In this document: one piece after another, positions 30,048 through 39,230 of the stretch | How positions within the stretch are numbered: the first letter of the stretch is position 1 | How the letters are laid out: the number at the start of each line of letters is the position of its first letter | Source of the DNA: Symbiodinium natans | Taxonomy: Eukaryota; Sar; Dinophyceae; Suessiales; Symbiodiniaceae | Direction: 5' to 3' | Assembly: GCA_905221605.1 (NCBI GenBank) | Contig: CAJNDS010000182.1 | Location: 60,001 to 124,000, forward strand | Length of the DNA: 64,000 nt | Translations under genes and position numbers: made by a program | Notes under the pieces: model-generated | The model's database searches: none | Seen by the model: only the letters and a program-made list of their open reading frames with translations | Told to the model about the DNA's origin: nothing

Positions 30048-33000
30048 GTGCCGTGGCAAAGAATCCCGAATTCAGATTTGCAGTCTACAGAGGTATCACC
30101 CCCAGATGCCCCGCATCCTTTGCAATCTCACACTGAGCCAGTTCAGTCACACCCTTTGTCGCTTTGTATGTCAGTATCACCTCAACAGCCTCTTTCAGCA
30201 AAGCACCAGGCAGGTGCAAATCGTGTTGCTGGGTATGATATCCAGCCGGCAGCTCGGCCAGCCGAGCCTGTAAATGTGCTTCCGAAATCGGTCTCCTTGT
30301 TGGAGACAAATGCTGGGCCTGTGTCGTCGCCAGCAGCGCAATGTCCTCAGGGCAACATCCCTTCACAACCCGTGTTGGGTGATGTCACGTGCAACATGCC
30401 TGGTCGTTCCAGGAATGAGGTAACACCCGGGCAGGTGGGTGTTACACATGTTGCAGAAGAAGGTTCCTCATGCATACATGACTTTAAGTCCTGTCTTCAG
30501 GCATTACTTTCTGCCTCTTGGCCTCCACGCGTGCTTCCTGCCAGGAGCGTTACTTCAGCGGCTCCGGGGGAATCGGGATACTGGAACTTTGGGGTGCGCC
30601 TAGGGAATCCTTCGGCCCGTTCATCAGTTACGGATGCACTCCCACAACTGTGTGCAAGCCTTAATGGGTTCTTGTGCCAACTGTTCCCAGGTGAGACTTG
30701 GAATGCCTTGTGTGTCAGCAGGAACATTTTGACGTCCCCGCACAAGGACACAGCAAATTTGCCGGGGTCGTCAAATTTGACAGTGGGGATAGGTTCGTAC
30801 TCGGACGGAGGCCTTTGGGTCGAGGACCAAGCAGGCACTGTACCGCAGTTCATCCCCAAGCTTGGGGTGACTCTCCCGGGCAAGATCGTCACAACGCATC
30901 ATGCGCCGTTTAAGTTCCCCGTGCACCTTTGGCACTGCACCCAACCGTGGCTTGGCGATCGATGGGTGCTGACTGCCTTTACCCTCCCAGGCGTGTCAGG
31001 TGATACACTTAAGGGTTTGGGATTCCCTTGGCCCCAGCCACGAACCAAGCCCCCAGCCCCGGTTACTACACCCGAACCCTGCCCCCCTTCTCAGCAGGCA
31101 GTTCCTAGCTTGGAGGTTAATTGGGGAAAGCCTTCTCCAAAGGGGTTTGCTCACCACCGCTTGATCTTGCAGCCCCAAATACCTCGCCCACCACCATCCT
31201 CGCCTGCCATAGTTCAGTCAGCGCTACAGCAGTCTTCAAGGATCTTCCTGGACATTTGTTCGGGCGCAGAGAAGCCTTTATCTTCAGCGGTGCAGGAGTT
31301 AGGCTTCCCAACACTTGCAGTTGATATCCTGTTGGATAGCAGCATGGACATTCTCGATAATACCTTTTTCGAGCAGCTCTTGTTCATCTGTGGCTCAGGT
31401 GTTGTGGGGTATTGTGCGGCATCCCCTTGCTGTTCGGAATACTCCCGCCTGAAACTCTTTAAAGGTCCGCCCTTTGCCATCCGCACACCAACCCAGCTAG
31501 GGGGCCTGGAGAACCTATCCCCATCAGCCCAGGCTCGTATACAAACAAGTCACGAGATGCTTTTCAGGGCGCGCAAATGTCTTCAAATCGTCCATGGGGC
31601 CGGGGGCCATGGCCATTTGGAGCAACCTTCAGGTGCTATGTCCTGGGAAGAATCGTGCGTTCAAGGCTGGTTGCACTGTGGGTCTACAGCCCTCATTGTC
31701 CTCCCGGCCTGTGCTTTTGGGGAGAACTGGGCAAAAACTTGGCTGTTTGCATCGAGCTTTCAAGCCCTGTCCGTGATGGGGCAGACGTGTCAACACGGAC
31801 GCAATGCACATGAGTCCGTGCAGGGACGTGAGAGTGATGGTTCGTTCAAAAGTCGTAAGACCGCTAAGTACCCCCAATGCCTGGCTGAAGAATTCGCGTT
31901 GCACATCAGGCCGCTTCTTGCAGGTGCACAGATTGAACACACTCTTGCCACCGCGTCAGCTTTAGTACCTGTCAAGGCCCTGGATGTTGGACCGTGGGTA
32001 ATCCACGATGGGGCAGGTCGCCACTCTTGTGGGGATTGGAGCACCCCATTGTGCCAGGATAAGCTCAAAAATCTTCGGACATACCTTCTGGGGAAAGTTT
32101 GTGACATGCAGGGCCCCAAACGCCTGCTTGCTAAAGCCACTTGGCCCAATCCTGAACCCCTCTTCACCGCTTCGGAGGTGCAAGATGCGCGCAAAGACTT
32201 CTTCTCCTGCTTAGGTGTGGCAACAGATGCAAATACATGGAAGGTCCGTGAGCATCAACCCTTGCATCTGCATGCGCTTGAGGCACTTGCCTGTTTTTGT
32301 GGTGATCCAGATGTGAGTCTTTGCAAATCCCTGTTGCAAGGCGTCCCCACGGGGTACAACAACGATATCCCAGTGTCAAATTGTTTTTGGCCGAATCAAA
32401 AAGAGACCCTTGAGGATGTATCATTGTCCATCCACATGCAGAATTGGCGCTCGGCCTCAGTGGATTTGTCCGTGACCCAAGCCTTGCTGCAGGAGGAGTT
32501 AGATCAGGGTTTTTGCTTCAAGTTTGATGGCGACATTGAGGCAGCTAAGGCAAAGTGGCCGGGTACACTGGCAATAGGAAAGCTCTCCGTGGTCCGTGCG
32601 CCCAATCGTTCTGAGAGGTTGGTCCTAGATAATTCAGTGTGTGGCACGAATGCAAGTTGCAGTGTTCCAGAAGTCCAGCATATGCCATCAGTTAGGGACG
32701 TGATGCACTGTTTCCCCCTTCGGGGCACCCGCTCGCGGCAAGCTGCCATTTCTCTTGATGTCAAAAGTGCTCACAAAAGGTGTGTTGTCAAGGAGTCCGA
32801 GCAGGGTCTCCTAGGTTTCGCTTTCGCAGATTCTCTGTACTTCTATCGCGTGGCCCCATTCGGGGCGGTCTTTGCACAGCATTGGTGGGGGCGCTTAGGC
32901 TCCTGCCTGCTTAGGTTGTTGCACATCTTGATTTGGTTCAGCCATGCAGGCCACTTGTTTGTGGACGACTACTTATTCTCTCAGGCGGAAGCCGTCTTGC

Positions 33001-34217
33001 CAGCAACAGGGGCGATGATCTGCCTCTTCTTTCAAATTCTGGGGGTACCTTTGAGTTGGAAGAAACTTCAGGTTAGTTCTCGAGTTCAATGGATAGGGTG
33101 GTGTTTCTGTTACACCTCCGGGGTAGTGTCGCTTGCAGAGGAAAAAAGGTTAAAACTTTTGGGGATGGTTCAAGATCTTCAGCGTAATCCAAAAATTTCC
33201 CGTAAGGATTTGGAGAGGTTTGTCGGGCTGGCTCTTTGGGCGGCACACCTTTTCCCGACAATGAAGTCGCTTCTGTACACCTTCTATCATGATCTTTTCA
33301 GCCCGGCTGCTACCAACTACTCGGTGGCCCCAGATGTTTGGCCACAGCTTCGTCACCACTTGACGGATTCCCTGCAATTCAAATCGGTTCCTCCAGGTAC
33401 AGCAATTCCGCTCCACAGCACACTTTTGTCAGTCCGACATCAGGATTTGTCATCTTTGGCTGACTTGGATCGCGTTCGCATTACAGACAGGCGGGTTTGG
33501 ATGCGCGTCTCAAGTCAGTCCAGTTCGAAGAGAAAGTTGAGCACCGAATCAGTGCGCATTTTGGGTTTGTTCGAACATTGGCTTTTGCATATGTGCCCAT
33601 TTTGCAGCATGCGCCCCTTAGGCAATGCATCCTTTGAGGCAAGAGCAGATGCAAGTGCACATGGCTCGATGTGCTGCATTGGTGGGTACGTTTCTCACCC
33701 CATGATAGGCCAGCGTTGGTTTCGAGAAAGCTTTTCCTACAGTGCCTTCCGGGCCCTTGAGATTCCAGTGCAAGCAGACATGCAGCTTGATATTGCTTGC
33801 TATGAAGCGCTCGCCCAGGGAGCGCTGATCTTGGCAACATCTTCTCTTTTACCTTGCGCCAGAATCCCCTTGCAGCTACGTTCCGCATCAGACAACACAG
33901 GTGCAGAGGCAGGTGTGAACGCTTCCTTCTCCACCGCTCGGCCTCTCTGTTTTTTCCTGGAAAGGATTTCTTTGCTGGCAGCTGTACATAGAACAACGCT
34001 GGATGTGTCACACATTTCCGGCGAACGCAATGTCAAGGCTGATGCCTTGTCTCGTCCTGCTGAATATGAAGTTCCCCCTGACTGCCTGGAAAAGGATAGA
34101 GTGCGGCTGTCACTCGAGGCCCTTTGGTTGCCTCGTCCAAACATTTCGGTTTTCCCCGAAGGGGCTCACCTTCCATGGTCTGTGCGGAGCAGGGGAGTGC
34201 CGAACAACCTCACTTAA
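30048..34217 (+). CDS. Family B polyprotein: dioxygenase, methylase, RT, RNase H
   Basis: One open frame of 1389 codons, with no early ATG (a GTG stands at 30048) and in the same frame as gag. Residues about 175-330 are 2OG-Fe(II) dioxygenase-like: H-x-D in SPHKDTANLP (H232, D234), SDGGLWVED, and the distal His in HLWHCTQPWLGDRW (H296, R304). Residues about 398-640 are cytosine-methylase-like: motif I FLDICSGAEKPLS (D402), motif IV ASPCCSEYSR (C461), motif VI GHLEQPSGAMSW (E525), and a late block FKSRKTAKYPQCLAEE. Residues about 820-1090 are RT: motif A ISLDVKSAHKR, motif B APFGAVFA, motif C LFVDDYLF (near 972). Residues about 1195-1350 are RNase H: RADASAHG, YEALAQGA, SASDNTGAEAG and GERNVKADALSR. 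All catalytic positions needed for each domain appear present, apart from the methylase ENV-to-EQP change. Confidence 0.85.
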   Translation: MPWQRIPNSDLQSTEVSPPDAPHPLQSHTEPVQSHPLSLCMSVSPQQPLSAKHQAGANRVAGYDIQPAARPAEPVNVLPKSVSLLETNAGPVSSPAAQCPQGNIPSQPVLGDVTCNMPGRSRNEVTPGQVGVTHVAEEGSSCIHDFKSCLQALLSASWPPRVLPARSVTSAAPGESGYWNFGVRLGNPSARSSVTDALPQLCASLNGFLCQLFPGETWNALCVSRNILTSPHKDTANLPGSSNLTVGIGSYSDGGLWVEDQAGTVPQFIPKLGVTLPGKIVTTHHAPFKFPVHLWHCTQPWLGDRWVLTAFTLPGVSGDTLKGLGFPWPQPRTKPPAPVTTPEPCPPSQQAVPSLEVNWGKPSPKGFAHHRLILQPQIPRPPPSSPAIVQSALQQSSRIFLDICSGAEKPLSSAVQELGFPTLAVDILLDSSMDILDNTFFEQLLFICGSGVVGYCAASPCCSEYSRLKLFKGPPFAIRTPTQLGGLENLSPSAQARIQTSHEMLFRARKCLQIVHGAGGHGHLEQPSGAMSWEESCVQGWLHCGSTALIVLPACAFGENWAKTWLFASSFQALSVMGQTCQHGRNAHESVQGRESDGSFKSRKTAKYPQCLAEEFALHIRPLLAGAQIEHTLATASALVPVKALDVGPWVIHDGAGRHSCGDWSTPLCQDKLKNLRTYLLGKVCDMQGPKRLLAKATWPNPEPLFTASEVQDARKDFFSCLGVATDANTWKVREHQPLHLHALEALACFCGDPDVSLCKSLLQGVPTGYNNDIPVSNCFWPNQKETLEDVSLSIHMQNWRSASVDLSVTQALLQEELDQGFCFKFDGDIEAAKAKWPGTLAIGKLSVVRAPNRSERLVLDNSVCGTNASCSVPEVQHMPSVRDVMHCFPLRGTRSRQAAISLDVKSAHKRCVVKESEQGLLGFAFADSLYFYRVAPFGAVFAQHWWGRLGSCLLRLLHILIWFSHAGHLFVDDYLFSQAEAVLPATGAMICLFFQILGVPLSWKKLQVSSRVQWIGWCFCYTSGVVSLAEEKRLKLLGMVQDLQRNPKISRKDLERFVGLALWAAHLFPTMKSLLYTFYHDLFSPAATNYSVAPDVWPQLRHHLTDSLQFKSVPPGTAIPLHSTLLSVRHQDLSSLADLDRVRITDRRVWMRVSSQSSSKRKLSTESVRILGLFEHWLLHMCPFCSMRPLGNASFEARADASAHGSMCCIGGYVSHPMIGQRWFRESFSYSAFRALEIPVQADMQLDIACYEALAQGALILATSSLLPCARIPLQLRSASDNTGAEAGVNASFSTARPLCFFLERISLLAAVHRTTLDVSHISGERNVKADALSRPAEYEVPPDCLEKDRVRLSLEALWLPRPNISVFPEGAHLPWSVRSRGVPNNLT

Positions 34218-34260
34218 GCTTGGGGTTTTCTCCGGGGCGAGGTTGCTGGGTAGTTTAATT

Positions 34261-34433
34261 TGGGGTAACTTGGTCCCACCCATCAACCTGTTGTGTGCAT
34301 CGTTAGCTGTTTCCTCGAGTGGATGTTGGTGAGGATTTCCGGCACTCCAGAGAAATCAAAGCGTGGAGCGAAGCTCGTAGCCTTTTGAAGCCTCCGGCTA
34401 TACCGCTAGCAAGCACAACTAGTTTATAGAACG
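34261..34433 (+). repeat. 173-bp direct repeat, copy 1
   Basis: Begins TGGGGTAACTTGGTCCCACC and ends TTTATAGAACG; identical to 34892-35064. It lies 43 bases after the polyprotein stop. In a YR retroelement with split direct repeats this would be the B1 unit. Its left end falls inside a hairpin that is complete only at copy 2. Confidence 0.88.
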
Positions 34434-34891
34434 TATCATGTACTTGTTCATGTATGTTTTATAAACTATGTTCGTGCGTCATTTTGGCTCTAGAGTGGTG
34501 CTTGCTAGCGAGAAAGTCAAGTTTCCTCACCCACCCACCCCAATTTTTGGGGTTCTCTGTCTCACGGGCACTGGCCAGAAGAACAATCAAGACCTCGTTA
34601 CAAGAAAGTGGGCTCTCGGGGCGGGCCGTAGCACAGCACCTGTATTGCAGGTAGTCTCACTTGTATGCATCTCTTTTGGAGCAAGCCCATCTGGGCTTCT
34701 GGGTTCACACTTGCACAGTCATGTTTCTTGTATGGGCGGCTGAAAAAGCTGTCTGGTGTCAGTTTTCTCCGTACAGGCCATATCTTGCTTTGCAGTATGC
34801 TGCGAATGACCGGGGCAAAACTGTGTTAACCTTAGTGTTTTTCACCTACCTTTTCTCGTGTTGTCAAAGTGTTGCTTCGGTCCGTCATGGG
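34434..34891. other. 458-bp unit between the 173-bp repeats
   Basis: No convincing gene; frames of 60-100 codons run across it. It starts TATCATGTACTTGTTCATG, an imperfect palindrome, and ends in the left arm of the hairpin at copy 2. It is either the A2 unit of split direct repeats or the internal part of a small non-autonomous element of 804 bp. Confidence 0.55.
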
Positions 34892-35064
34892 TGGGGTAAC
34901 TTGGTCCCACCCATCAACCTGTTGTGTGCATCGTTAGCTGTTTCCTCGAGTGGATGTTGGTGAGGATTTCCGGCACTCCAGAGAAATCAAAGCGTGGAGC
35001 GAAGCTCGTAGCCTTTTGAAGCCTCCGGCTATACCGCTAGCAAGCACAACTAGTTTATAGAACG
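34892..35064 (+). repeat. 173-bp direct repeat, copy 2, with hairpin
   Basis: Identical to copy 1. With six bases to its left it forms a stem, ATGGGTGGG/CCCACCCAT, around a loop of about ten bases (34887-34915); at copy 1 the left arm is replaced by other sequence. The right end joins directly to a family A gag frame. Confidence 0.88.
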
Positions 35065-35997
35065 GTAAGGATCCTGGGGTCAAGCAGCTGGCGTGCCTCC
35101 GCAGGTTGTTCGCGGAGGCGTACGCCATCATAGCAAGTGACATCAAGACTCAGGTGGAATCTTCAGACGATGTCCCTATCAAACGTTTGGCACCAGCCGA
35201 CCGTGCTCAGAGGTTGGCCGATCAACAGACAAGGCTGGCCGGCCTCAACTTGAGGGGCCATTTGGAGCCAGGAGATGCCTGGTAGACAGATGTGCCCATA
35301 TCTACAAGACAGACCGGCTGGCCTACGTTGAGTGGGCGGCCCGTGTATCCAGAGACCATGAGGTGTTGACTGCACCAAGAAAGACGGCATGCTGGTCCTT
35401 GATGCTCACGGCCAAGTCAAAATGTCGTCGAAGCAAGGTGCAGCTCCATGCGAGACTACCACAGAGCTCCAGGTGCGCTACTGCCTAATGGGCGTGGTCT
35501 GGCGCTTGAGCAAGCGAATATCTTCGATTATAAGCTGCACGACCAGTTGATCGAAAAGTACTCTGAATATCGATTGATGCCGACACCTCCTGGCTTTGCA
35601 ACTGTCGGGATGGGGCAGATCGAGGCGGCAGACCGTCGGTTCTTCATGCTTATGGCAGAGAAGTTCCTTTCGATGATCCAGCAAGCCTTTGGCTGCTGCT
35701 GCCAAGGCTCCCCGTCCAAGAAGCGCCGCTTGGGCTCAAAGGGCCGAGGCAAGGGCAAGGGCAAGGGCCGCGGTGAGCGGTCTGCAGGAGGCATTGTTCC
35801 GGTCCAGCTGTTGCGCCTCGGCTGTGTTGCCAGTACCTTCCGTGGGAACCCCGTGTGCTTTTGAATTCTCGCTCAGAAATGCGAGCGCAAGGTCACGGAG
35901 AAACAAGTGTGAGCGCGGCTTGCATGTTTGCGCTGTTGCCAAATGCCATGGCAACCATCCGGCCACGGAATGTCCACGGGCATTCAAGGCGGATTGA
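35065..35997 (+). pseudogene. Family A gag relic (plus strand)
   Basis: The sequence opens in mid-protein with GKDPGVKQLACLRRLFAEAYA, which aligns with the minus-strand gag from GGIPTVKQLASARRLFAES. It continues through YKTDRLAYVEWAARVSRDHE, RYCLMGRGLALEQAN, the Pro-Pro-Gly segment and a basic GKGKGKGRG linker. The final zinc cluster is KCERGLHVCAVAKC then HPATECP. Several stops and frame changes are present. The missing N-terminal 65-70 residues would lie where family B now ends. The region shows what the minus copy lost: about ten bases after the AEAYA codons. Confidence 0.78.
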
Positions 35998-36127
35998 CTA
36001 GGGCACGGGAAGGAGGAGGCGGGTCATGTACGGCCGCAGCAACCGAGGAAAATGCCTTGGGGGATGTGCCACGCCGCCACGCAAGGGCGTGGCAGAGACG
36101 CCTGTGGGCGATCGCAAGTGTGCGAGT

Positions 36128-36490
36128 GAGCGACGCCTCTACAGTCGATTTCGTTCCAATGCTACAGAAGAATGCTTCGATTCCTTTTGCGAGAAGTTTA
36201 CTTGACGACACCACTCTGAATCCATGCGCCCGCGTTTTGCAGTTGCTTGAGCAGGCGCCTGTACAAGAACCGCCCCGCGAAGGGGCCCAAGCAGGTGCGA
36301 AGAGTTTCCAAGTCGGTGTCTACAATCATGGAGGGGTTACGAGGCTTCGGGCCGCCACGCACAGATACCCTCATGCTTGTCGAATTTTGACCGACGCAGT
36401 TCGGATGGTGTGTGCTGACCGCGTCTTTTCCACGGTTGCCCTTCCCATGCTGACTCGCGCAACAGCCTGTCACTCTGTTTCAGGTCAGAA
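36128..36490 (+). pseudogene. Family A dioxygenase N-terminal relic
   Basis: The frame from ARVLQLLEQAP through FQVGVYNHGGVTRLRAATHR and YPHACRILTDAVRMVCADRVFSTVAL aligns with the minus-strand family A segment between its DRVLRLLEILP and FTTISLFANLQ. The homology stops just before the H-x-D motif should appear, so the catalytic part is missing. The relic confirms that the dioxygenase region directly follows gag in family A. Confidence 0.65.
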
Positions 36491-37410
36491 CTGCGCTGTG
36501 TGGCGATTGCTGTGTTTCGATGTTTGGAGGGGTAAATTTTTGTGGAGAGAGGTTATGAGGGGTCCGCGCGCCGCCTGCATGGCCTCCCACAGTGCCTGCT
36601 CCGGCTCGTTCACCCGCAGCCACTGCAGGAAGCGGACCGTCCGCGGGCCGCTGTGCGCTGGACTGGCTTGAGGAAAGGTTCGGGCGGCTCCTGTTTCATT
36701 CTAAAAAAACTGCCGCCCTGTGAACGCGCCAGCTCCGTGAGCTTCGGTAAATTCCTATGCGTCGCGCTCACGCTGACTGGCGGCGTCGTAAAGCATGAAC
36801 GTCCGCACCTAGAGGCACAGAAGTTCGACGGTTTTTTGCAGAGTTTCATCGCTGTGCCCGGCAAAAAACCGTTCCCAGCTCTGGGAGCTACTGCCCCAAA
36901 AAGTGCCTAAAATGTGCCAAAAACATAGCTGAGAGGATCGAAGCTTGGCAGCTAAAGTCCTAACCCTTTCAACGAAGCGAAACACAGCTGTCAACCCGCT
37001 TTGACCTGGGACAAGCAACTCTGCCGAAACAAACCAACCCACACAGCCAGGCTTCCTTGTTTGGTGCAAGCAGGCAAGCTTTGGTTCCATGGTTTCTGAC
37101 TACATGTTGATGCCCATGCCCAGCTGGCTCTTGCTCAGCTGGCCCTGACCAAACCCGTTGTTGGGGCCCTTTGGATCGTGTTTTTCGCGGATGACCTCAG
37201 CTGCAGCCTTGATAAGTTCATTGGGTCCAAATCGCCAACGTTTTCCAGTGCGTCTAACCCGCTTGCAAAAATCCACGAGGTTCCGCTGGCCCAGACCCGT
37301 TCCGTGGAGCCAAGGCCTCCTGGACATCGCGTCACCTGCAGCCTCCAGCCAGATCACTTGCGGTGGGGGTTGTTAGGATTTTGTTTTTGCTAATCTGCCC
37401 TGGGCCTCTG
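36491..37410. other. No gene; dispersed repeat fragments
   Basis: No domain is recognisable. The interval 36930-37010 (GCTGAGAGGAT, then TAACCCTTTCAAC and CAACCCGCTTTGACCT) shares segments with 15860-15880 and 16841-16930. Frames of up to about 120 codons lack features. Confidence 0.5.
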
Positions 37411-37857
37411 AACTGCCTGCATGCCGAGCGTGGAGATCTCCGGCATCCGCAACTTGCCCAGAGCAGCACCCTTGAAAACAAGTGAGCGCGTGTGGAGAGA
37501 GGGGCCTAGGTGGTTCGGTTTCCCCTTTCTCACGCAAACAATTCGGTCAGTGTGTGTTGTCTGAACGCACTGGGCAATTTTATCGCAGGTGTTGTGACAC
37601 ACATAAATCATAACTGCGCGTGGATGACTAGATCCTTCCAAAGTGGGAGTTCGCTTGCCTGCATGCCCGGAGGATCTCTCGCATGGAGATCTCCCGGCAT
37701 GCCGCCAACTCGCCCAGAGCAGCGCCCGTAACAACAAGTAAGCGCGTGTGGAGAGCATTGTGTCTCCTCGGCCTCTACCCTCAAGAGGTCCCGACCTCGT
37801 TCGATCTCCCTTCTTATACAACTGAGGTTAAGTCATGCAGTGTGTGTTGTCTGAACC
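37411..37857. repeat. Two diverged direct repeat units
   Basis: Unit 1 (about 37411-37565) and unit 2 (about 37656-37857) share TGCCTGCATGCC, GGAGATCTCCGGCAT, CGCCCAGAGCAGC, AACAAGTGAGCGCGTGTGGAGAG and CAGTGTGTGTTGTCTGAAC. Unit 2 has an insertion in its middle. GGAGATCTCC is itself a palindrome. No coding sign. Confidence 0.75.
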
Positions 37858-38134
37858 GTCTTTATAAGACGCGTCTGGAGCGTCTGCTTGGGCAGTCTTG
37901 GGGATGTGCTTGTGCTTGGTGGTTGCTTTGCACGTCTTTCTTACACGCGGCTTTTGGAGCGACCGGCTTCACTAACACGAAGGCTTCTGGCAAAAGGTGA
38001 AGGGCTCTCCGTTGCCGCTCCAGGCGCGCGCGCGGAGCGCGCACTCGTTCTTATTTTTCTTTTAAAAAACTTCGCCGCTCCAGACGCCGCGCCCGGCACC
38101 CGAAACTGCGCTCTGATGCAGTTTGGCATTGTTG

Positions 38135-38225
38135 CGCCCTGGAAACTCCACCGGAAAATTAAATCTTTGATCCTCTCAGTTGTGTTATGGCGAGAGTTGG
38201 CACTTCCACCTCAGGGAGAGCTTCG
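38135..38225 (-). repeat. Dispersed SINE-like repeat, copy 2
   Basis: The reverse complement of this stretch matches 15811-15900, with the shared words CTCGCCATAACACA, CTGAGAGGAT and TTAATTTTCCGG. It stands in the opposite orientation, 22 kb away. Confidence 0.7.
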
Positions 38226-38269
38226 AGAGTGGAAGAGCATGGAATTCATCCAAATTCCACTTCTGAGTT

Positions 38270-38560
38270 TTCAATTCAACCCCTCCGCGCTCATTATTAG
38301 AATCAGAGAGTAGAGTAGAGAGTAAGTATCCTGTCGTTCATCGTTTTTTGTTTCTTGTGTAAATTTTTTTAAAATTAGAGAAGTGGAGAATAAATCCAAA
38401 TTCCACCCCCCCTCGTTTTTTATCTTTTTGTTTTTTTGTCAACATCATCGTTTTTGTTTTTGTGAATCATAGAAATTCCACGCTCTCGTTTCTTGGTTTT
38501 GTTTCTTGTGCTCATTTTTCAAAAATCATTGGAGAAGTAGAGAATTGTAGAAGGTAACGG
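38270..38560. repeat. Inverted relatives of the 5.0-5.6 kb tandem repeat
   Basis: Two or three units read on the minus strand as GAGAAGTAGAGAAT-type, GGAATTTGGATTT-type and CGAGAAACAAAAAC-type words, matching the units at 5045-5592. As there, the array adjoins a SINE-like or hairpin repeat, so the two classes may travel together. Confidence 0.65.
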
Positions 38561-39230
38561 GCAAAAGGAGTTGAGGTCAGGGCTCGAGTTAACCTCAACT
38601 TGGCTCCAGATCGGAGGTGACACAACTAAAAACAAAGACTTGCGTTGAGAGCACAGACATGGTCATTAATCCCATGCCGTCTCGCTGCCAAGCGGGGGTC
38701 TACCTTACATGGCGGGTTCGCCGGTGTTGGTGGTGGGGCTGGTTTTCCCGGGCAGGTGGCAGGCTCAGGTCTCTCCTTCCATTTCAGTCGAGGCCACAAG
38801 GGTGACTGCGGGATCTTAAAAGTGGTTGCACACTGCGCGCTAAGATGGAACCAAATAGAGTGGCCAATTGGGAGTTTTCTAGACATGCCAAGTGCCACGG
38901 AGCCCCGGGTAGGGGAAGGGAAAGGAGTTGAGGTTGGGTTAACAAACCCGAACCCAGGTAGAAGGTGGGGGTTACTCCAACTCTGACCCATTACGGTCAG
39001 GGTTCACCCAACCCCAACGCGAGTTGGGGTTCAGGCTGCCCTCACCTGTTACCTGGAATTGGGCTTTCTGTCAGCTTAAACCCCAAGTCAGGTTGGGGTT
39101 CGGTCGAATTCGAACCCGAAGCCTAACCTGAACCTGTTGAAGTTGCCTCCCTCCCCTTCCCGCCGCCTGGTGTCCGACCCGAGGTTGTAGCCTGAGTTGA
39201 ACCTAACCCTCAACCCAGCCCGCGGGTTAT
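38561..39230. other. No gene; GGTTGGGGTT-rich sequence
   Basis: From about 38920 to 39215 the words GTTGGGGTT and AACCCCAAC recur on both strands, giving short imperfect palindromes (for example AACCCCAACGCGAGTTGGGGTT around 39011). No coding domain. Confidence 0.55.

Larger units (their letters stand above)
26512..35064 (+). mobile_element. Family B YR retroelement
   Basis: The order is YR (to 28451), gag (28821-30032), polyprotein with dioxygenase, methylase, RT and RNase H (30048-34217), then two identical 173-bp direct repeats (34261-34433 and 34892-35064) around a 458-bp unit. No protease or DDE integrase was seen. The left border is not certain: recombinase remnants run straight into it. 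The right border is sharp, because at 35064 the sequence passes into the middle of a family A gag. This is the best preserved large element in the window, with a continuous 1389-codon polyprotein frame. Confidence 0.75.

Noticed and set aside
34261-35064. The 173-bp repeats as ordinary LTRs of an independent element
   Set aside because: They lack TG...CA ends and a target duplication, and they stand directly after the family B polyprotein; split direct repeats fit at least as well. I left this open rather than calling LTRs.
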